A stretch of DNA of 64,000 nucleotides. It comes from Aliidiomarina indica (GTDB taxonomy: Bacteria; Pseudomonadota; Gammaproteobacteria; Enterobacterales; Alteromonadaceae). The translations under genes were made by a program, and so were the position numbers. Position 1 is the first letter of the stretch. Each line of letters begins with the position of its first letter. Location of the stretch: assembly GCF_015354615.1 (NCBI RefSeq), contig NZ_JACAVQ010000002.1, positions 248,001 through 312,000 of the forward strand, in the 5' to 3' direction. Under the pieces are notes generated by a model that made no database searches, was not told the origin of the DNA, and saw only the letters and a program-made list of their open reading frames with translations. Below are positions 28,885 to 38,254 of this stretch, piece after piece.

Positions 28885-30954
28885 ATGAATAAAGTAACTT
28901 TAGTTGCGGCAAGTGTCGCTTTCGCGCTTGGCTTAGTCGCGTGTTCGCCTGCAGATCAACAGGTCACCGATGTACAGGAAAGCGCCCATTCGCAACAGGC
29001 GGATTTGCATTCCGGTTTAATGTTAGACGATTTTGATACCAGCGTTCGCCCACAAGACGATCTCTTTATGTTTGTGAATGGTACCTGGTACGAGAATACT
29101 GAAATCCCTTCCGATCGCCCCACGTATGGCGCTTTTAATATGCTCGCTGAGGAAAATGAGCGACGTTTACGCGGTATTATTGAAGATGCCGCGGCAACTG
29201 ATGCAGAGCCGGGATCGAACAATCAAAAAATTGGCGACTTCTTTGCTAGTTTCATGGATGAAGAGCGTATCGAGGCCTTAGGCGTTAGTCCGATTGAGCC
29301 TTACTTAGCGCAAGTAGCAGCGGTGAACAGCCATACCGAAATGACAGCATTAATGGGTGAGCTGCGTCAAATTGGCGTTGGTGGCCCTTTTGGTTTCTAT
29401 GTTTGGGCCGACGCACGTAATCCTGATTACTATGCGCTCTATCTAAATCAAGGTGGTTTAGGCCTGCCGGACCGCGATTATTATTTCCGTGATAGCGAAG
29501 ATTTTCAGAAAATTCGGGAAGCCTATGTGCAATATATCGCTGATATGCTCACCGTTGTCGGTCATGAAAACCCACATGACGCGGCCGAGCGTATCTATGC
29601 GTTAGAAGAACAACTTGCTGAAGCGAGCTGGACCCGCGCGGAAAGCCGCGATGCTGAAGCAACGTACAATAAGAAAAGCTATGCGGAAGTTGCAACGCTA
29701 CTGAATACCTTCGATTTAGAAGCGTTCGCGCCGGCTGCAGCCATTACCGCAGCGGATGAAATGATTGTGCGTATGCCATCGTTCTTTGAAGCCTTCGGCG
29801 AAATTTACGCAGAAACTGACTTGCAGACCTGGAAAGACTACATGCAATTGCGTGTAGCCGGAGCTTTTGCGTCGCGCTTGAGCAGTGATATTGCTGATAT
29901 CCAATTCGGTTTCTACTCGACCACCTTAAATGGCGTTCCAGAACAACAAGAGCGTTGGAAGCGTGGTGTACAAGCGGTAAATGGCGCGTTAGGTGAAGTG
30001 CTGGGTCAAGAATACGTCGCGCGTTACTTCCCGCCTGAAGCGAAAGCGCGCATGGGCGAGCTCATCGATAACCTACTTATTGCTTTTGAAGAATCGATTC
30101 AAGAGCTTGAGTGGATGACCGATGACACTAAAGTGCTAGCGCTCGATAAACTGAATAAATTCACGCCGAAAATCGGTTATCCAAATCAGTGGAAAGATTA
30201 CGGCCCACTGACGGTTGATGCCACAGATCTGATTGGCAACAGTGTGCGCGCAGCGCAGTTTGCCTATCAAGACAATATTGCCGATATCGGTCAGCCGGTT
30301 GATCGTGAGCGTTGGGGCATGACGCCTCAGACTGTAAACGCTTACTACAGCCCAACGGCCAATGAAATTGTATTTCCTGCAGGCATTTTGCAGCCGCCGT
30401 TTTTCGATATGAATGCCGACGATGCAGTGAACTATGGTGGTATCGGAGCTGTTATTGGTCATGAAATTGGTCATGGCTTTGATGACCAAGGCTCGCGCTA
30501 TGATGGCGATGGTAATCTACGCAACTGGTGGACCGATGAAGATCGGGAGCAGTTTGAGAAGCGTGCCGACATCTTAGTTGAGCAATACAGTGCTTTTGAA
30601 CCTTTACCAGGTTTGAATATCGACGGCCGTGTTTCTCTTGGTGAGAACATTGGCGATCACGTAGGCTTACTCAGTGCATTCCGCGCCTATCAGAATTCAC
30701 TCGGTGGCGAATCAGCGCCAGTGCTAGATGGTTTTACTGGTGAGCAACGTTTCTTCCTGAGCTGGGCACAAATCTGGAAAATTAAGTTCCGTGACGACGC
30801 ATTGCGCGCTCAATTGGCCCGCGGTCCGCATGCTCCCGGCAAGTACCGTGCACTTGGCGCGCCGCGCAACATTCCAGGATTCTATGAAGCCTTTAATGTT
30901 CAGGAAGGCGATGGGATGTATCTGCCCCAAGAGCAACGCGTTATATTGTGGTAA
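28885..30954 (+). CDS. M13 family (PepO/neprilysin-like) zinc metallopeptidase, lipoprotein
   Basis: 689-residue exported peptidase. The signal peptide ends in a lipobox (ALGLVACSPAD). N-terminal M13 domain begins at DDFDTSVRPQDDLFMFVNG. The zinc motif is GAVIGHEIGHGFDDQGSRYD (HExxH), the third ligand region is SLGENIGDHVGLLSAF, and the C terminus has EGDGMYLPQEQRVILW. Family members degrade small peptides in the periplasm. I start at ATG 28885 with ATGGAG upstream. Its TAA stop is directly followed by a palindromic repeat. Confidence 0.93.
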   Translation: MNKVTLVAASVAFALGLVACSPADQQVTDVQESAHSQQADLHSGLMLDDFDTSVRPQDDLFMFVNGTWYENTEIPSDRPTYGAFNMLAEENERRLRGIIEDAAATDAEPGSNNQKIGDFFASFMDEERIEALGVSPIEPYLAQVAAVNSHTEMTALMGELRQIGVGGPFGFYVWADARNPDYYALYLNQGGLGLPDRDYYFRDSEDFQKIREAYVQYIADMLTVVGHENPHDAAERIYALEEQLAEASWTRAESRDAEATYNKKSYAEVATLLNTFDLEAFAPAAAITAADEMIVRMPSFFEAFGEIYAETDLQTWKDYMQLRVAGAFASRLSSDIADIQFGFYSTTLNGVPEQQERWKRGVQAVNGALGEVLGQEYVARYFPPEAKARMGELIDNLLIAFEESIQELEWMTDDTKVLALDKLNKFTPKIGYPNQWKDYGPLTVDATDLIGNSVRAAQFAYQDNIADIGQPVDRERWGMTPQTVNAYYSPTANEIVFPAGILQPPFFDMNADDAVNYGGIGAVIGHEIGHGFDDQGSRYDGDGNLRNWWTDEDREQFEKRADILVEQYSAFEPLPGLNIDGRVSLGENIGDHVGLLSAFRAYQNSLGGESAPVLDGFTGEQRFFLSWAQIWKIKFRDDALRAQLARGPHAPGKYRALGAPRNIPGFYEAFNVQEGDGMYLPQEQRVILW

Positions 30955-31028
30955 CCAACGCATTGCGTTGGTCCGTTGCGGATTAATGCACTATGTCCAA
31001 CCCCTGACCAACGCGGTGTGTTGGCTAC
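30951..31028. repeat. Dispersed palindromic repeat, two inverted copies after the M13 peptidase gene
   Basis: Cores at 30955-30971 (CCAACGCATTGCGTTGG) and, in opposite orientation, 31008-31024 (CCAACGCGGTGTGTTGG). The first begins on the base after the stop codon, whose GTAA corresponds to the GTAG that precedes other copies. Confidence 0.9.
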
Positions 31029-31042
31029 GGGGGACAGGCAAT

Positions 31043-31072
31043 AAAAAAGCAGCGCTTACGCGCTGCTTTTTA
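31043..31072. terminator. Bidirectional terminator between the two metallopeptidase genes
   Basis: Perfect 11-base stem AAAAGCAGCGC / GCGCTGCTTTT with loop TTAC (31045-31055, 31060-31070), A and T runs on both sides; it serves two convergent genes. Confidence 0.88.
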
Positions 31073-31091
31073 GTATCACCGGGTCGCTGAA

Positions 31092-33617
31092 TTAAGCAGA
31101 CATCGCCCGATTGATTAACATACGAACATAGTCGTAGTGTTGGCTGGCTTCTACGTCAGAGCGACGAGGAGCGCGCATCAACTTAATACGATTAAGTTGG
31201 GCGACAGCGGCTGACTTACTTAAGTTGTCGTACGACGAACCGTTCTCAAAACCAGCAATGGCAATCAAACGCTCAACGTATTCAATCTGTAAGTTCTTCG
31301 CTGTGGTTGTCAGCGGCTTGTTGGTCTGAAACACCGCGTCGGTTAAATCACCGATCACTTCAGTCAACGGATAGGTATTGCCGTAGCGAGTACTGTCGGT
31401 AATCCGCAGCAATACTGCAGGGTGCAACACATGGTTTAGTACGTTGCGCTGCATATTTAACACCATGTCATGGAACGCTGGGTCTTCATTCTGTCCCCAG
31501 TGGCCAAAGCCACGCCGCTGCTGTTGCATGTACGCAAGTACCGGCTCCATCGATTGCATTGCGTCTGGTGCAAACACGTAATCTTTCAGCACCTGCATGG
31601 CTTCTTTTTGCTTTTCACGGGGTACCGGCGTGAATGGTTTCACATCATCGGCCTGACCGACTACGGCGCGTTCTACATAAACGCCACCGATTTGGCGTGA
31701 TACCACACCAGCTTTGCCAGCGTAATGACCAGCTAAGCGCAGGGCAGAGGTGCGCACGCGCTGGTGCGAACGGCCATCAACACGCGCATTGTCGAGTAAT
31801 TCACCCAAGGTGTGATTTACCGCAATAAACCGATCCCGTGAGTAAGCCACCGGATTTGATGACATATCACCGATCATAACCCGCGGATCGATGTGGCGGC
31901 CAGGGGCGCGCATATCGTCTGCGTCATTACCAAACATCAGTTCTGGTTGATGGGAACGAGCAAGGATCTGCTCTAAACGCGCTTCTTCGGCGGCATCATC
32001 TGCAAGAGCTGGGCTGTATCCGTACTCAATCGCCCAGCTGTCATAAGGACCCACAACGTACTGGTAAAAATCACCTTGTGTGGTGCCCGGAGGCGCAATG
32101 TTTACTGGCGCATAATCCATCACAGAACCGGTCAACACACCTTGGGTAAGAGAAGCATCATGAACTTCTTTTTCATTCCAAAGGTTCGACGCTTTCATGT
32201 TGTGATTTAAACCTAGGGTATGGCCCACTTCATGCAAAATAACGTGAATCAATGCTTGGCGCAGTAATTCATTGTTATCCATATCCTCGCCTTCCAGCAG
32301 GCCCGACATGGCGCGACCCGCGATTAGGTCTTGATGAATGGCATGGCCTTGAGAGCAATATAAAGTGGTGCCGTGCTCGTGTTCATGGTGGTGCGCGTCA
32401 CCGTATAGCTGGTCTTCAAGCCAGCGATTGCTCATGTACACATATTCCATCATGATATCTGCGGCGATGATTTGTCCGGTCAATGGATGTGCAATCGATG
32501 GACCATAGCCGCCAAATGGAGGGCGCGGTGACGAAGTCCAACGAATCACGTTGTAGTTCACATCGCCTGCGTCCCAATCCGCATCGTCTGGTTGAACGCG
32601 CACTTCCAGTGCGTTTTTAAAGCCTGCGGCTTCAAAGGCTTTATTCCAACCCAGCACACCTTCGGCAACGGTATCGCGCCATTCTTCTGGCGTGGTGTTT
32701 TCAATCCACCACACAATCGGCTCTACCGGTTCAGATAGGGCGGCGTCTGGATCTTTTTTCACTAAATGCCAGCGGTTAATGACATCATTGAAAGGGGCCC
32801 AGTCAGCACTGGTCATATTGTCAAACTGCTGCGTAAAATAGCCAACTCGAGCGTCATCACGACGGGGTTGGAAATCATTTTCCGGCAGTGCAATAAACGA
32901 GTGCTGTAAGGTAATAGTAATCGAACGGGGATCAGTGATCGCTGGGGTACCGAACACGGTTGGGTTTGGGTTATTGAATACATAATCCACCACCACATCC
33001 ATGTTGTCTGGATACACGCGCTTATTCACGATACGGCTTTGGTCTTTGTTCAGGTTGCCTAGAGAGAATGAAGGGCCTGATTGATTCGCACGAGACCAAG
33101 GTGCTACCCGATGCAAGGCTTCGCTCAGAATTAAATCTTGTGCGTTGAGCAGAATACGTCCATCTTCTTCAACACGGATCTTCAGGCTAGCCAGCGTTGC
33201 TTCGCTAATGTTAGCGTCTGATGCACGGGAAAGCGCAGAGCTTTCATCGAACTGGAAGCGGTCGTTCCGCACAACAATATCGATACGATCGAAATAGCGA
33301 CGGAACTCAATGAGTTTGGTTTCGCGATAGTTTCCGCGAAAGTGACCAGCCTCAACAACGCCATCGGCGGTCGTCGCAAAATAAATGAATGGCGTATCTA
33401 ACTGGCTCTCATTAATCGAGAGAAGCATTTGTCCGGTTTTTGGGTCACGATAGAAGTTAAACAAGCCTTCGTGAATGTCATGATCTTTGATGTGATCGGC
33501 ATAACTTTTTTCGTCCCCGTTGCTACTGCCGTTTTTGTTGCCGCTGTTCTCGTCGGCAAATACGGGGTGCGCTAACAGCATGCATAAGATGCTGCTGGCA
33601 ATAAGTGTTTTTTTCAT
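31092..33617 (-). CDS. Exported zinc-dependent metalloprotease (DUF5117/DUF5118-type)
   Basis: 841-residue protein with a signal peptide (MKKTLIASSILCMLLAHPVFA). The active site is VILHEVGHTLGLNHNMKAS, an extended HExxHxxGxxH metzincin-like zinc motif at about residue 465. The N-terminal half (SINESQLDTPFIYFATT) fits the DUF5117 region seen in large marine and Bacteroidetes metalloproteases; the C-terminal part (RGFGHWGQNEDPAFHDMV) is helical. Substrate unknown. Convergent with the M13 peptidase gene. Confidence 0.85.
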   Translation of the reverse strand: MKKTLIASSILCMLLAHPVFADENSGNKNGSSNGDEKSYADHIKDHDIHEGLFNFYRDPKTGQMLLSINESQLDTPFIYFATTADGVVEAGHFRGNYRETKLIEFRRYFDRIDIVVRNDRFQFDESSALSRASDANISEATLASLKIRVEEDGRILLNAQDLILSEALHRVAPWSRANQSGPSFSLGNLNKDQSRIVNKRVYPDNMDVVVDYVFNNPNPTVFGTPAITDPRSITITLQHSFIALPENDFQPRRDDARVGYFTQQFDNMTSADWAPFNDVINRWHLVKKDPDAALSEPVEPIVWWIENTTPEEWRDTVAEGVLGWNKAFEAAGFKNALEVRVQPDDADWDAGDVNYNVIRWTSSPRPPFGGYGPSIAHPLTGQIIAADIMMEYVYMSNRWLEDQLYGDAHHHEHEHGTTLYCSQGHAIHQDLIAGRAMSGLLEGEDMDNNELLRQALIHVILHEVGHTLGLNHNMKASNLWNEKEVHDASLTQGVLTGSVMDYAPVNIAPPGTTQGDFYQYVVGPYDSWAIEYGYSPALADDAAEEARLEQILARSHQPELMFGNDADDMRAPGRHIDPRVMIGDMSSNPVAYSRDRFIAVNHTLGELLDNARVDGRSHQRVRTSALRLAGHYAGKAGVVSRQIGGVYVERAVVGQADDVKPFTPVPREKQKEAMQVLKDYVFAPDAMQSMEPVLAYMQQQRRGFGHWGQNEDPAFHDMVLNMQRNVLNHVLHPAVLLRITDSTRYGNTYPLTEVIGDLTDAVFQTNKPLTTTAKNLQIEYVERLIAIAGFENGSSYDNLSKSAAVAQLNRIKLMRAPRRSDVEASQHYDYVRMLINRAMSA

Positions 33618-33779
33618 GGTGTGTGTTGTCCCTGATTATTTAACCGTCACATTCTAGCGACTTGTTTGCTAAAAATAAAAAACGAAAAAGTAAGAAAATG
33701 TGTTTTTGCGTTGAGCAGAGGGTTATTGTTGTTCAATGCCATGTAAACTGAAATAAATTGATAAAAATGAGAGCTGAGA

Positions 33780-35588
33780 ATGCAGATTCGACCAAGGCAA
33801 CTCAAGCGTGACGTATTAGCAAGTGTTCACTTTCATCGAAAGCCGCTACTCGCTTTCTATCTCTACTTTGCAATATTCGCGTTTGCATTATGGGCACCAT
33901 TGTCCGGATGGATGTTGACAGGGTTGGTGCGCGCAGCAGGACAGGCCGCTATTGGTAATGAAGACCTCTTGCGCTTCGCCATCACTCCCTATGGCATGAC
34001 GTGGATTGTACTTGCTCTCACGTTGGCAGCTGTTTTAATTTTCCTCCAGCATGCGGGCATGATGCTGGTGGCTACCCGCGACGCCCGGGGTAAGTTCCAT
34101 AGTGCCACCAATGCCTTATGGCAGGTGCTCAAACGATTACCCAAATTACTCGCGTTGGGCGCCATTCAAGTATTTACCCATCTGCTGCTATTGCTGCCGC
34201 TGTTCGCTATTTTGGTGTTTGCGTTTCAATCGCTGCTCGCGCCATACGATATTTACTATGTATTACAGGCACAGCCTTATGAATTTTGGGCATTTCTTTC
34301 GGTGCTCGCCGGCTGTGTACTGATAGCCTTAATGGTGAATGGAAGTGTTTATGTTCGTTGGATGTTGGCCCTTCCCATTTTACTTATCGAAGACTTGTCG
34401 CCTTGGCAGGCGCTAAAACGAAGTGCTCGACTCACCTGTTCGGTCCGTTTAAAGCTAGGTAGTATGGTTGTGCTCATTGCCGCCATCGTGGCCATGATAC
34501 CGATCACCCTGTCCTTACTATTTGATGGAATGGGTTGGTTCATTACATCAATACTGCCACAGCAGTATGGCGTGCAAATTACCATGATGGTGTTATTACT
34601 AGCGGCCTACGCTCTAGCTAATTTACTGGCTGGGTTCGTGGCCGTGAGCATCAACAGTTTAGTGATGCTCAAAATCTATCATCGTCGCTGCAAAAAACAA
34701 CGAGGCATTACCGTAGATACGGAGCCACGTTATGCGGGCTGGTGTGCCGTAGGTGTTGAGTTTGTGGTGGTTGTGGTGGCGCTGGTGCATTTATTAATTG
34801 CCATGAATGCGTTTGATGACCGTGACGATGTGCTAAACATTGCCCATCGTGGCCATTCTTGGAATGCTCCGGAAAACACCTTAGTGGCCATTGAAAAGGC
34901 GATAGATGCGGGCGCGCACTATATTGAAATTGATGTAAGGCACAGCGCCGATGGCGTACTCGTGCTCAAACATGATCGAGATATGTTGCGTATCGCTGAT
35001 GATCCGCGCGCCATTTGGGAAATCCCCTATGAGGAGTTGGCGGCCATGGATGCGGGAAGTTGGTTTTCCCCTGAATTTCGGGGGGAATATGTGCCGACAC
35101 TCGCGGATGCAATTGAACGGGTGCGAGGCAGAGCTGGGCTGTATTTGGAAGTAAAGGGCGCACCGCAAATGCCGGATCTCGTACCTATGGTCATTGCGCA
35201 ATTGGAAGAAGAGAATATGCTAGACCACACCATTTTTGCGTCGTTATCGCCGGCAGATCTCATGGAAGCGCAGGCCATTGCACCGAACCTGAGAACCAGC
35301 TTGTTGGTTCATACTGCGGTCGGAGTGGTGGAACGACAACCATTTCATATTCTGGCGATGCGCGACGGGTTAGTCACACCGGGTCGTCTCAGCCGAGTGC
35401 GTAACCACGATCAGGAACTTCACGTTTGGACCGTAAATGATCCAATGCAAATGCGCCGATTTCTTGATATCGGTGTCGATGGAATTATTACCGATCGGCC
35501 AGATGTATTAACAGAAATTATGCAGGAGCGCGCAGAAATGTCGCGTCCAGAACTATGGTTAATGCGCTTTCGACACTGGCTTTGGTAA
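33780..35588 (+). CDS. Glycerophosphodiester phosphodiesterase with N-terminal membrane domain
   Basis: 602 residues. The first ~330 form a membrane domain with about eight hydrophobic segments (for example FYLYFAIFAFALWAPLSGW, IVLALTLAAVLIFLQHAG). The remainder is a GDPD TIM barrel: NIAHRGHSWNAPENTLVA, YIEIDVRHSADGVLVLKHD, LYLEVKGAP and DGIITDRPDVL. It would hydrolyse glycerophosphodiesters from phospholipid turnover at the membrane. The same two-domain form is known in Bacillus and proteobacteria. It stands alone; a GCTGAGA stretch precedes the ATG. Confidence 0.9.
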   Translation: MQIRPRQLKRDVLASVHFHRKPLLAFYLYFAIFAFALWAPLSGWMLTGLVRAAGQAAIGNEDLLRFAITPYGMTWIVLALTLAAVLIFLQHAGMMLVATRDARGKFHSATNALWQVLKRLPKLLALGAIQVFTHLLLLLPLFAILVFAFQSLLAPYDIYYVLQAQPYEFWAFLSVLAGCVLIALMVNGSVYVRWMLALPILLIEDLSPWQALKRSARLTCSVRLKLGSMVVLIAAIVAMIPITLSLLFDGMGWFITSILPQQYGVQITMMVLLLAAYALANLLAGFVAVSINSLVMLKIYHRRCKKQRGITVDTEPRYAGWCAVGVEFVVVVVALVHLLIAMNAFDDRDDVLNIAHRGHSWNAPENTLVAIEKAIDAGAHYIEIDVRHSADGVLVLKHDRDMLRIADDPRAIWEIPYEELAAMDAGSWFSPEFRGEYVPTLADAIERVRGRAGLYLEVKGAPQMPDLVPMVIAQLEEENMLDHTIFASLSPADLMEAQAIAPNLRTSLLVHTAVGVVERQPFHILAMRDGLVTPGRLSRVRNHDQELHVWTVNDPMQMRRFLDIGVDGIITDRPDVLTEIMQERAEMSRPELWLMRFRHWLW

Positions 35589-35650
35589 GCGGTGTTCAAA
35601 GCGCGATGGGTTAGCTAAATAAAACCTAAGTGAATAGGGGAGAAGGCTCC

Positions 35651-36169
35651 ATGAACAGTGTAACAACGCAATCCGATGGCCTAGTCGACCATATGCAGTC
35701 AGCGGCGGGCTGGCTGCACTTATCAGTGAACCATGCTGGTGTAACCGGCGTTAATTTTGCCGATGATGCATTGCCAGACACCATCCTTAATAAGCAAGCC
35801 CCTTCAGCGGAGCAAACAGCGCTGCTAGAACAACTTAAACAGGAACTTGATGCCTATTTTGCTGGCAGCTTAACAGCGTTTACCGTTCCCCTCGCGCCGC
35901 AAGGTACTGCGTTTCAACAACAGGTATGGCGTGCCTTACAGCAGATCCCCTATGGTCGCACCTGCTCCTATCATGATCTAGCACATCAAGTAGAGCGCCC
36001 GCGTGGGTATCAAGCGGTGGGGCAAGCAAACGGGCGTAACCCTATCGGTATCATTATTCCCTGTCATCGCGTGATACAGAAAAATGGCAATTTAGGCGGC
36101 TACGCAGGTGGCATTGAACGCAAATCTTGGTTATTACGGCACGAACTTCGTGTGGAAAATAACCTCTAA
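35651..36169 (+). CDS. ogt: Methylated-DNA--protein-cysteine S-methyltransferase
   Basis: 172-residue suicide repair enzyme that removes alkyl groups from O6 of guanine. The active site is GIIIPCHRVIQKNG (PCHRV), preceded by the DNA-binding helix-turn-helix FQQQVWRALQQIPYGRTCSY and QAVGQANGRNP. I chose ATG 35651 after GGGGAGAAGG; a GTG at 35630 is possible. Named ogt because it lacks an Ada regulatory domain. Confidence 0.92.
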   Translation: MNSVTTQSDGLVDHMQSAAGWLHLSVNHAGVTGVNFADDALPDTILNKQAPSAEQTALLEQLKQELDAYFAGSLTAFTVPLAPQGTAFQQQVWRALQQIPYGRTCSYHDLAHQVERPRGYQAVGQANGRNPIGIIIPCHRVIQKNGNLGGYAGGIERKSWLLRHELRVENNL

Positions 36170-36217
36170 CGTAAACAAGCGACATTCATCGAATCGATAA
36201 AGCTGTGGAGGCATGAT

Positions 36218-36814
36218 TTGTACCTTTTGCACACCATAAAATGGGGCGTTGTTAGTATCATTTTTGTGTTGCTACTCGCCAGTTGTAGTCGCGACGATGG
36301 TCCGAGTTCTGCGTGGCCGCAGGGACAACTTCCAACCGTCCAACATCAAATGCAGGTGCTAAATGATTTCCAGTTAGGCCCGTGGCGGGGTTGCAACGTG
36401 GATTTTGAACGAGGCCAAATATGGGGTGTTGCAGGCTACCAGAATTATTGGGTATGTCGTGGCATGGTATCTGGTGAACACCGTTATGCAATTACGTTGT
36501 TCGCTGCGCCAGGCAATGAAACTGGGCAGCAAGTTAAACTAGAGTTTCGTCGCGGCTATGAGCCGGGCATGAATGCACTCATTGGCGTGTTTCTTCGACT
36601 TTCTGGTGTGGATGATGATCAAGAGCGTCTGCGCATGCGCTCTGATATCAGTCGCTATTTAATTACCCCGCCCGATGTGCGGGCGATGGTGCAAGCAAGT
36701 TTAACACCGAATAATTTGATAATGGATATGGGCTATAACATGCCTCGGGGTGGCTACACCACCTTGGAAATTAATGCACGGCCTAGCCTTGCTCCAATAG
36801 ACGACGAAGAATAA
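36218..36814 (+). CDS. Putative lipoprotein of unknown function
   Basis: 198 residues starting at TTG 36218, six bases after GTGGAGG; an ATG five bases earlier is in another frame that closes quickly. Lipoprotein signal IIFVLLLASCSRDDG. The mature part contains two more cysteines (WRGCNVDFERG, YWVCRGM) and RYAITLFAAPGNETGQ; no family recognised. It follows ogt and precedes a repeat-disrupted region. Confidence 0.7.
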   Translation: MYLLHTIKWGVVSIIFVLLLASCSRDDGPSSAWPQGQLPTVQHQMQVLNDFQLGPWRGCNVDFERGQIWGVAGYQNYWVCRGMVSGEHRYAITLFAAPGNETGQQVKLEFRRGYEPGMNALIGVFLRLSGVDDDQERLRMRSDISRYLITPPDVRAMVQASLTPNNLIMDMGYNMPRGGYTTLEINARPSLAPIDDEE

Positions 36815-36892
36815 TTGCGAAATTGGAATTTATGGTCCATAACCATAAGTGCTAAACAGGCAATTCTGCCAAACCAATAAGGAAAAATAATA

Positions 36893-36958
36893 ATGAATTG
36901 GTATCTGCAGGTTCTTCGCAAATATGCCGTATTTACCGGCCGCGCACGCCGAGCCCAA
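36893..36958 (+). pseudogene. N-terminal remnant of a DUF805 membrane protein gene
   Basis: The ATG at 36893, with AAGGAAAA upstream, opens MNWYLQVLRKYAVFTGRARR, the characteristic start of DUF805 proteins, but the expected membrane segments never follow. The frame runs into the palindromic repeat (37002 onward) and ends at a stop after about 58 codons. A strong terminator-like hairpin at 37070-37105 may be the original end of the gene, so the body was lost and replaced by repeats. Confidence 0.7.
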
Positions 36959-36999
36959 TGCGCAAGCGGCTTAACGGAACCCGTAAATACAACGCTTGT

Positions 37000-37069
37000 A
37001 GCCAACGCTCCGCGTTGGTCAGGTCTGGGTAATTGCATGGAACTACGAGCCAACGCAAAGCGTTAGGTA
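37000..37069. repeat. Dispersed palindromic repeat, two copies in the DUF805 remnant
   Basis: Cores at 37002-37018 (CCAACGCTCCGCGTTGG) and a degenerate one at 37050-37067 (CCAACGCAAAGCGTTAGG), in the position where the DUF805 coding region would continue. Confidence 0.85.
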
Positions 37070-37105
37070 CGGCCCACACCGCAACGTGTGGGCCGTTTAT
37101 TTTAT
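37070..37105 (+). terminator. Intrinsic terminator downstream of the DUF805 remnant
   Basis: Perfect 10-base stem CGGCCCACAC / GTGTGGGCCG (37070-37079, 37086-37095) followed by TTTATTTTATT. Confidence 0.75.
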
Positions 37106-37221
37106 TCAGTTTTATTATCGGATTTGCAACCCTCGCATAAGAAACCTTTTTGGTGAAACCGAGCAGTTAAATAGCCCAGATTCTGGCGTCAAGAATAGTG
37201 TGCTCAATTTAAGTACGATGA

Positions 37222-37356
37222 AGGTGTTCAGCGGCGCAGAATATATACAGCCCGAAAACGTATTCTCATGAGAACCACTCATTTTCCATTCTCCTTGAGT
37301 ACAAGGCTGATGGCACTCTCATCTCAAGACGAGCATTCTTAAATTGTGGAAATTAA
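37222..37356 (+). pseudogene. Possible C-terminal remnant of a polymorphic toxin (weak)
   Basis: A 44-codon open stretch without a start codon ends in TAA five bases before the next gene; it reads like the end of a real protein (ENHSFSILLEYKADGTLISR, then an Arg-Ala-Phe tail). An overlapping frame upstream (NLSTMKVFSGAEYIQPENVF, to 37271) could be joined to it by one frameshift near 37262. The tight spacing to a small membrane-protein gene mirrors the toxin-tip/immunity layout directly downstream. No family was recognised, so this is an inference. Confidence 0.3.
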
Positions 37357-37361
37357 ATATA

Positions 37362-37727
37362 ATGGTTAAGAAAATATTTCTATCAGCAAACTTTTGGGTA
37401 GTTAGCATTTTTCTTTTCGCAATGCTTCTCCAACTGCCTATGATGATTGTGAACCCTGATAAGGCTCTCTGGATGATCGCAGCAGATACAAAGGTTACGC
37501 CAATTAACCGAATTCGCGCGTCGGTGCTTCTCTGGCGTGGATCTGATTTATCCTTTCAGGTAGGTAATACGGGCAGTATATTGCATCTAGCGTTGGACTC
37601 TAGGCATTTGGCCTTATTAAAAAAATTTGCTCAGTATGCTACTGAGTCTGAAAGGGAATATGTAATTGAATATGCCTACAGGGCAGGTGACCAAGAGTTG
37701 CTAGATCTTGTTTTGGAATATTGGTAG
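37362..37727 (+). CDS. Small membrane-anchored protein, candidate immunity protein
   Basis: 121 residues with one N-terminal membrane segment (FWVVSIFLFAMLLQLPMMI) and a soluble domain that looks ankyrin-like or helical (LHLALDSRHLALLKKFAQYA, YAYRAGDQELLDLVLEYW). Starts at ATG 37362; an ATG at 37344 is in frame but less likely. No family recognised. It ends 16 bases before the Rhs-core fragment and sits in an AT-rich island of small membrane proteins, which suggests an immunity role for a lost Rhs tip; this is context inference only. Confidence 0.55.
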   Translation: MVKKIFLSANFWVVSIFLFAMLLQLPMMIVNPDKALWMIAADTKVTPINRIRASVLLWRGSDLSFQVGNTGSILHLALDSRHLALLKKFAQYATESEREYVIEYAYRAGDQELLDLVLEYW

Positions 37728-37743
37728 AGACTATCTGTTCTGA

Positions 37744-38247
37744 AAGTTTGCAGGCGGGATGAATACCTATGGGTATGTAGGGGCGAATCCGGTGATTTAT
37801 ATTGATCCACTGGGGCTCTTCTCTTGGTCAAATTGACGAAACTACTCATTCGATATTGGTATAGGTGGGGCTCCGTTTGGTGGAATCAAGGGGGTGAGTG
37901 GTAGCGTAATGCTGGGTTTCTCGGTGAAGGAAGGGATTTCATTGACTCTAACCGGTTGCACCGGAAGTGGCGTCGGAGCCTATGCAGGATTAGGTATGCA
38001 AGGCGGTTTTTCGAAACTTCAGAATTCAAATTGCTCTAATGATGATAGGCGGAGTGAGACAGCTTCAGATGATGACGATTCCTTAGATTTACGGATTGAA
38101 GTAGCTGGCGGGAAAGGCGTAGTCGCCGGCACTTCAGTCAGCAAAGATTCGGGCGGTGTATCATCAGGTAAGTTCGGTGTTGGCGGAGGCAAATATATGG
38201 CTTTAATGATTTGTGAATCTAGTCGATTTAACTTATCCGGTAGATAA
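37744..38247 (+). pseudogene. Orphan Rhs C-terminal fragment (core end plus variable tip), interrupted by TGA
   Basis: The fragment opens with KFAGGMNTYGYVGANPVIY then IDPLGL, the conserved end of the Rhs/YD-repeat core. The frame continues through FSWSN to a TGA at 37834-37836, and after it the same frame stays open for 136 codons: RNYSFDIGIGGAPFGGIKG, a glycine-rich stretch (GCTGSGVGAYAGLGMQGG), an Asp/Ser acidic patch and a Gly-rich end. A GTG at 37894 could start a 117-residue product from the tip. No upstream rhs gene is present. The tip family is unknown to me; Gly-rich tips behind the Rhs core are often toxins, and a membrane protein gene follows 7 bases later. Confidence 0.7.
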
Positions 38248-38254
38248 AAGTACC

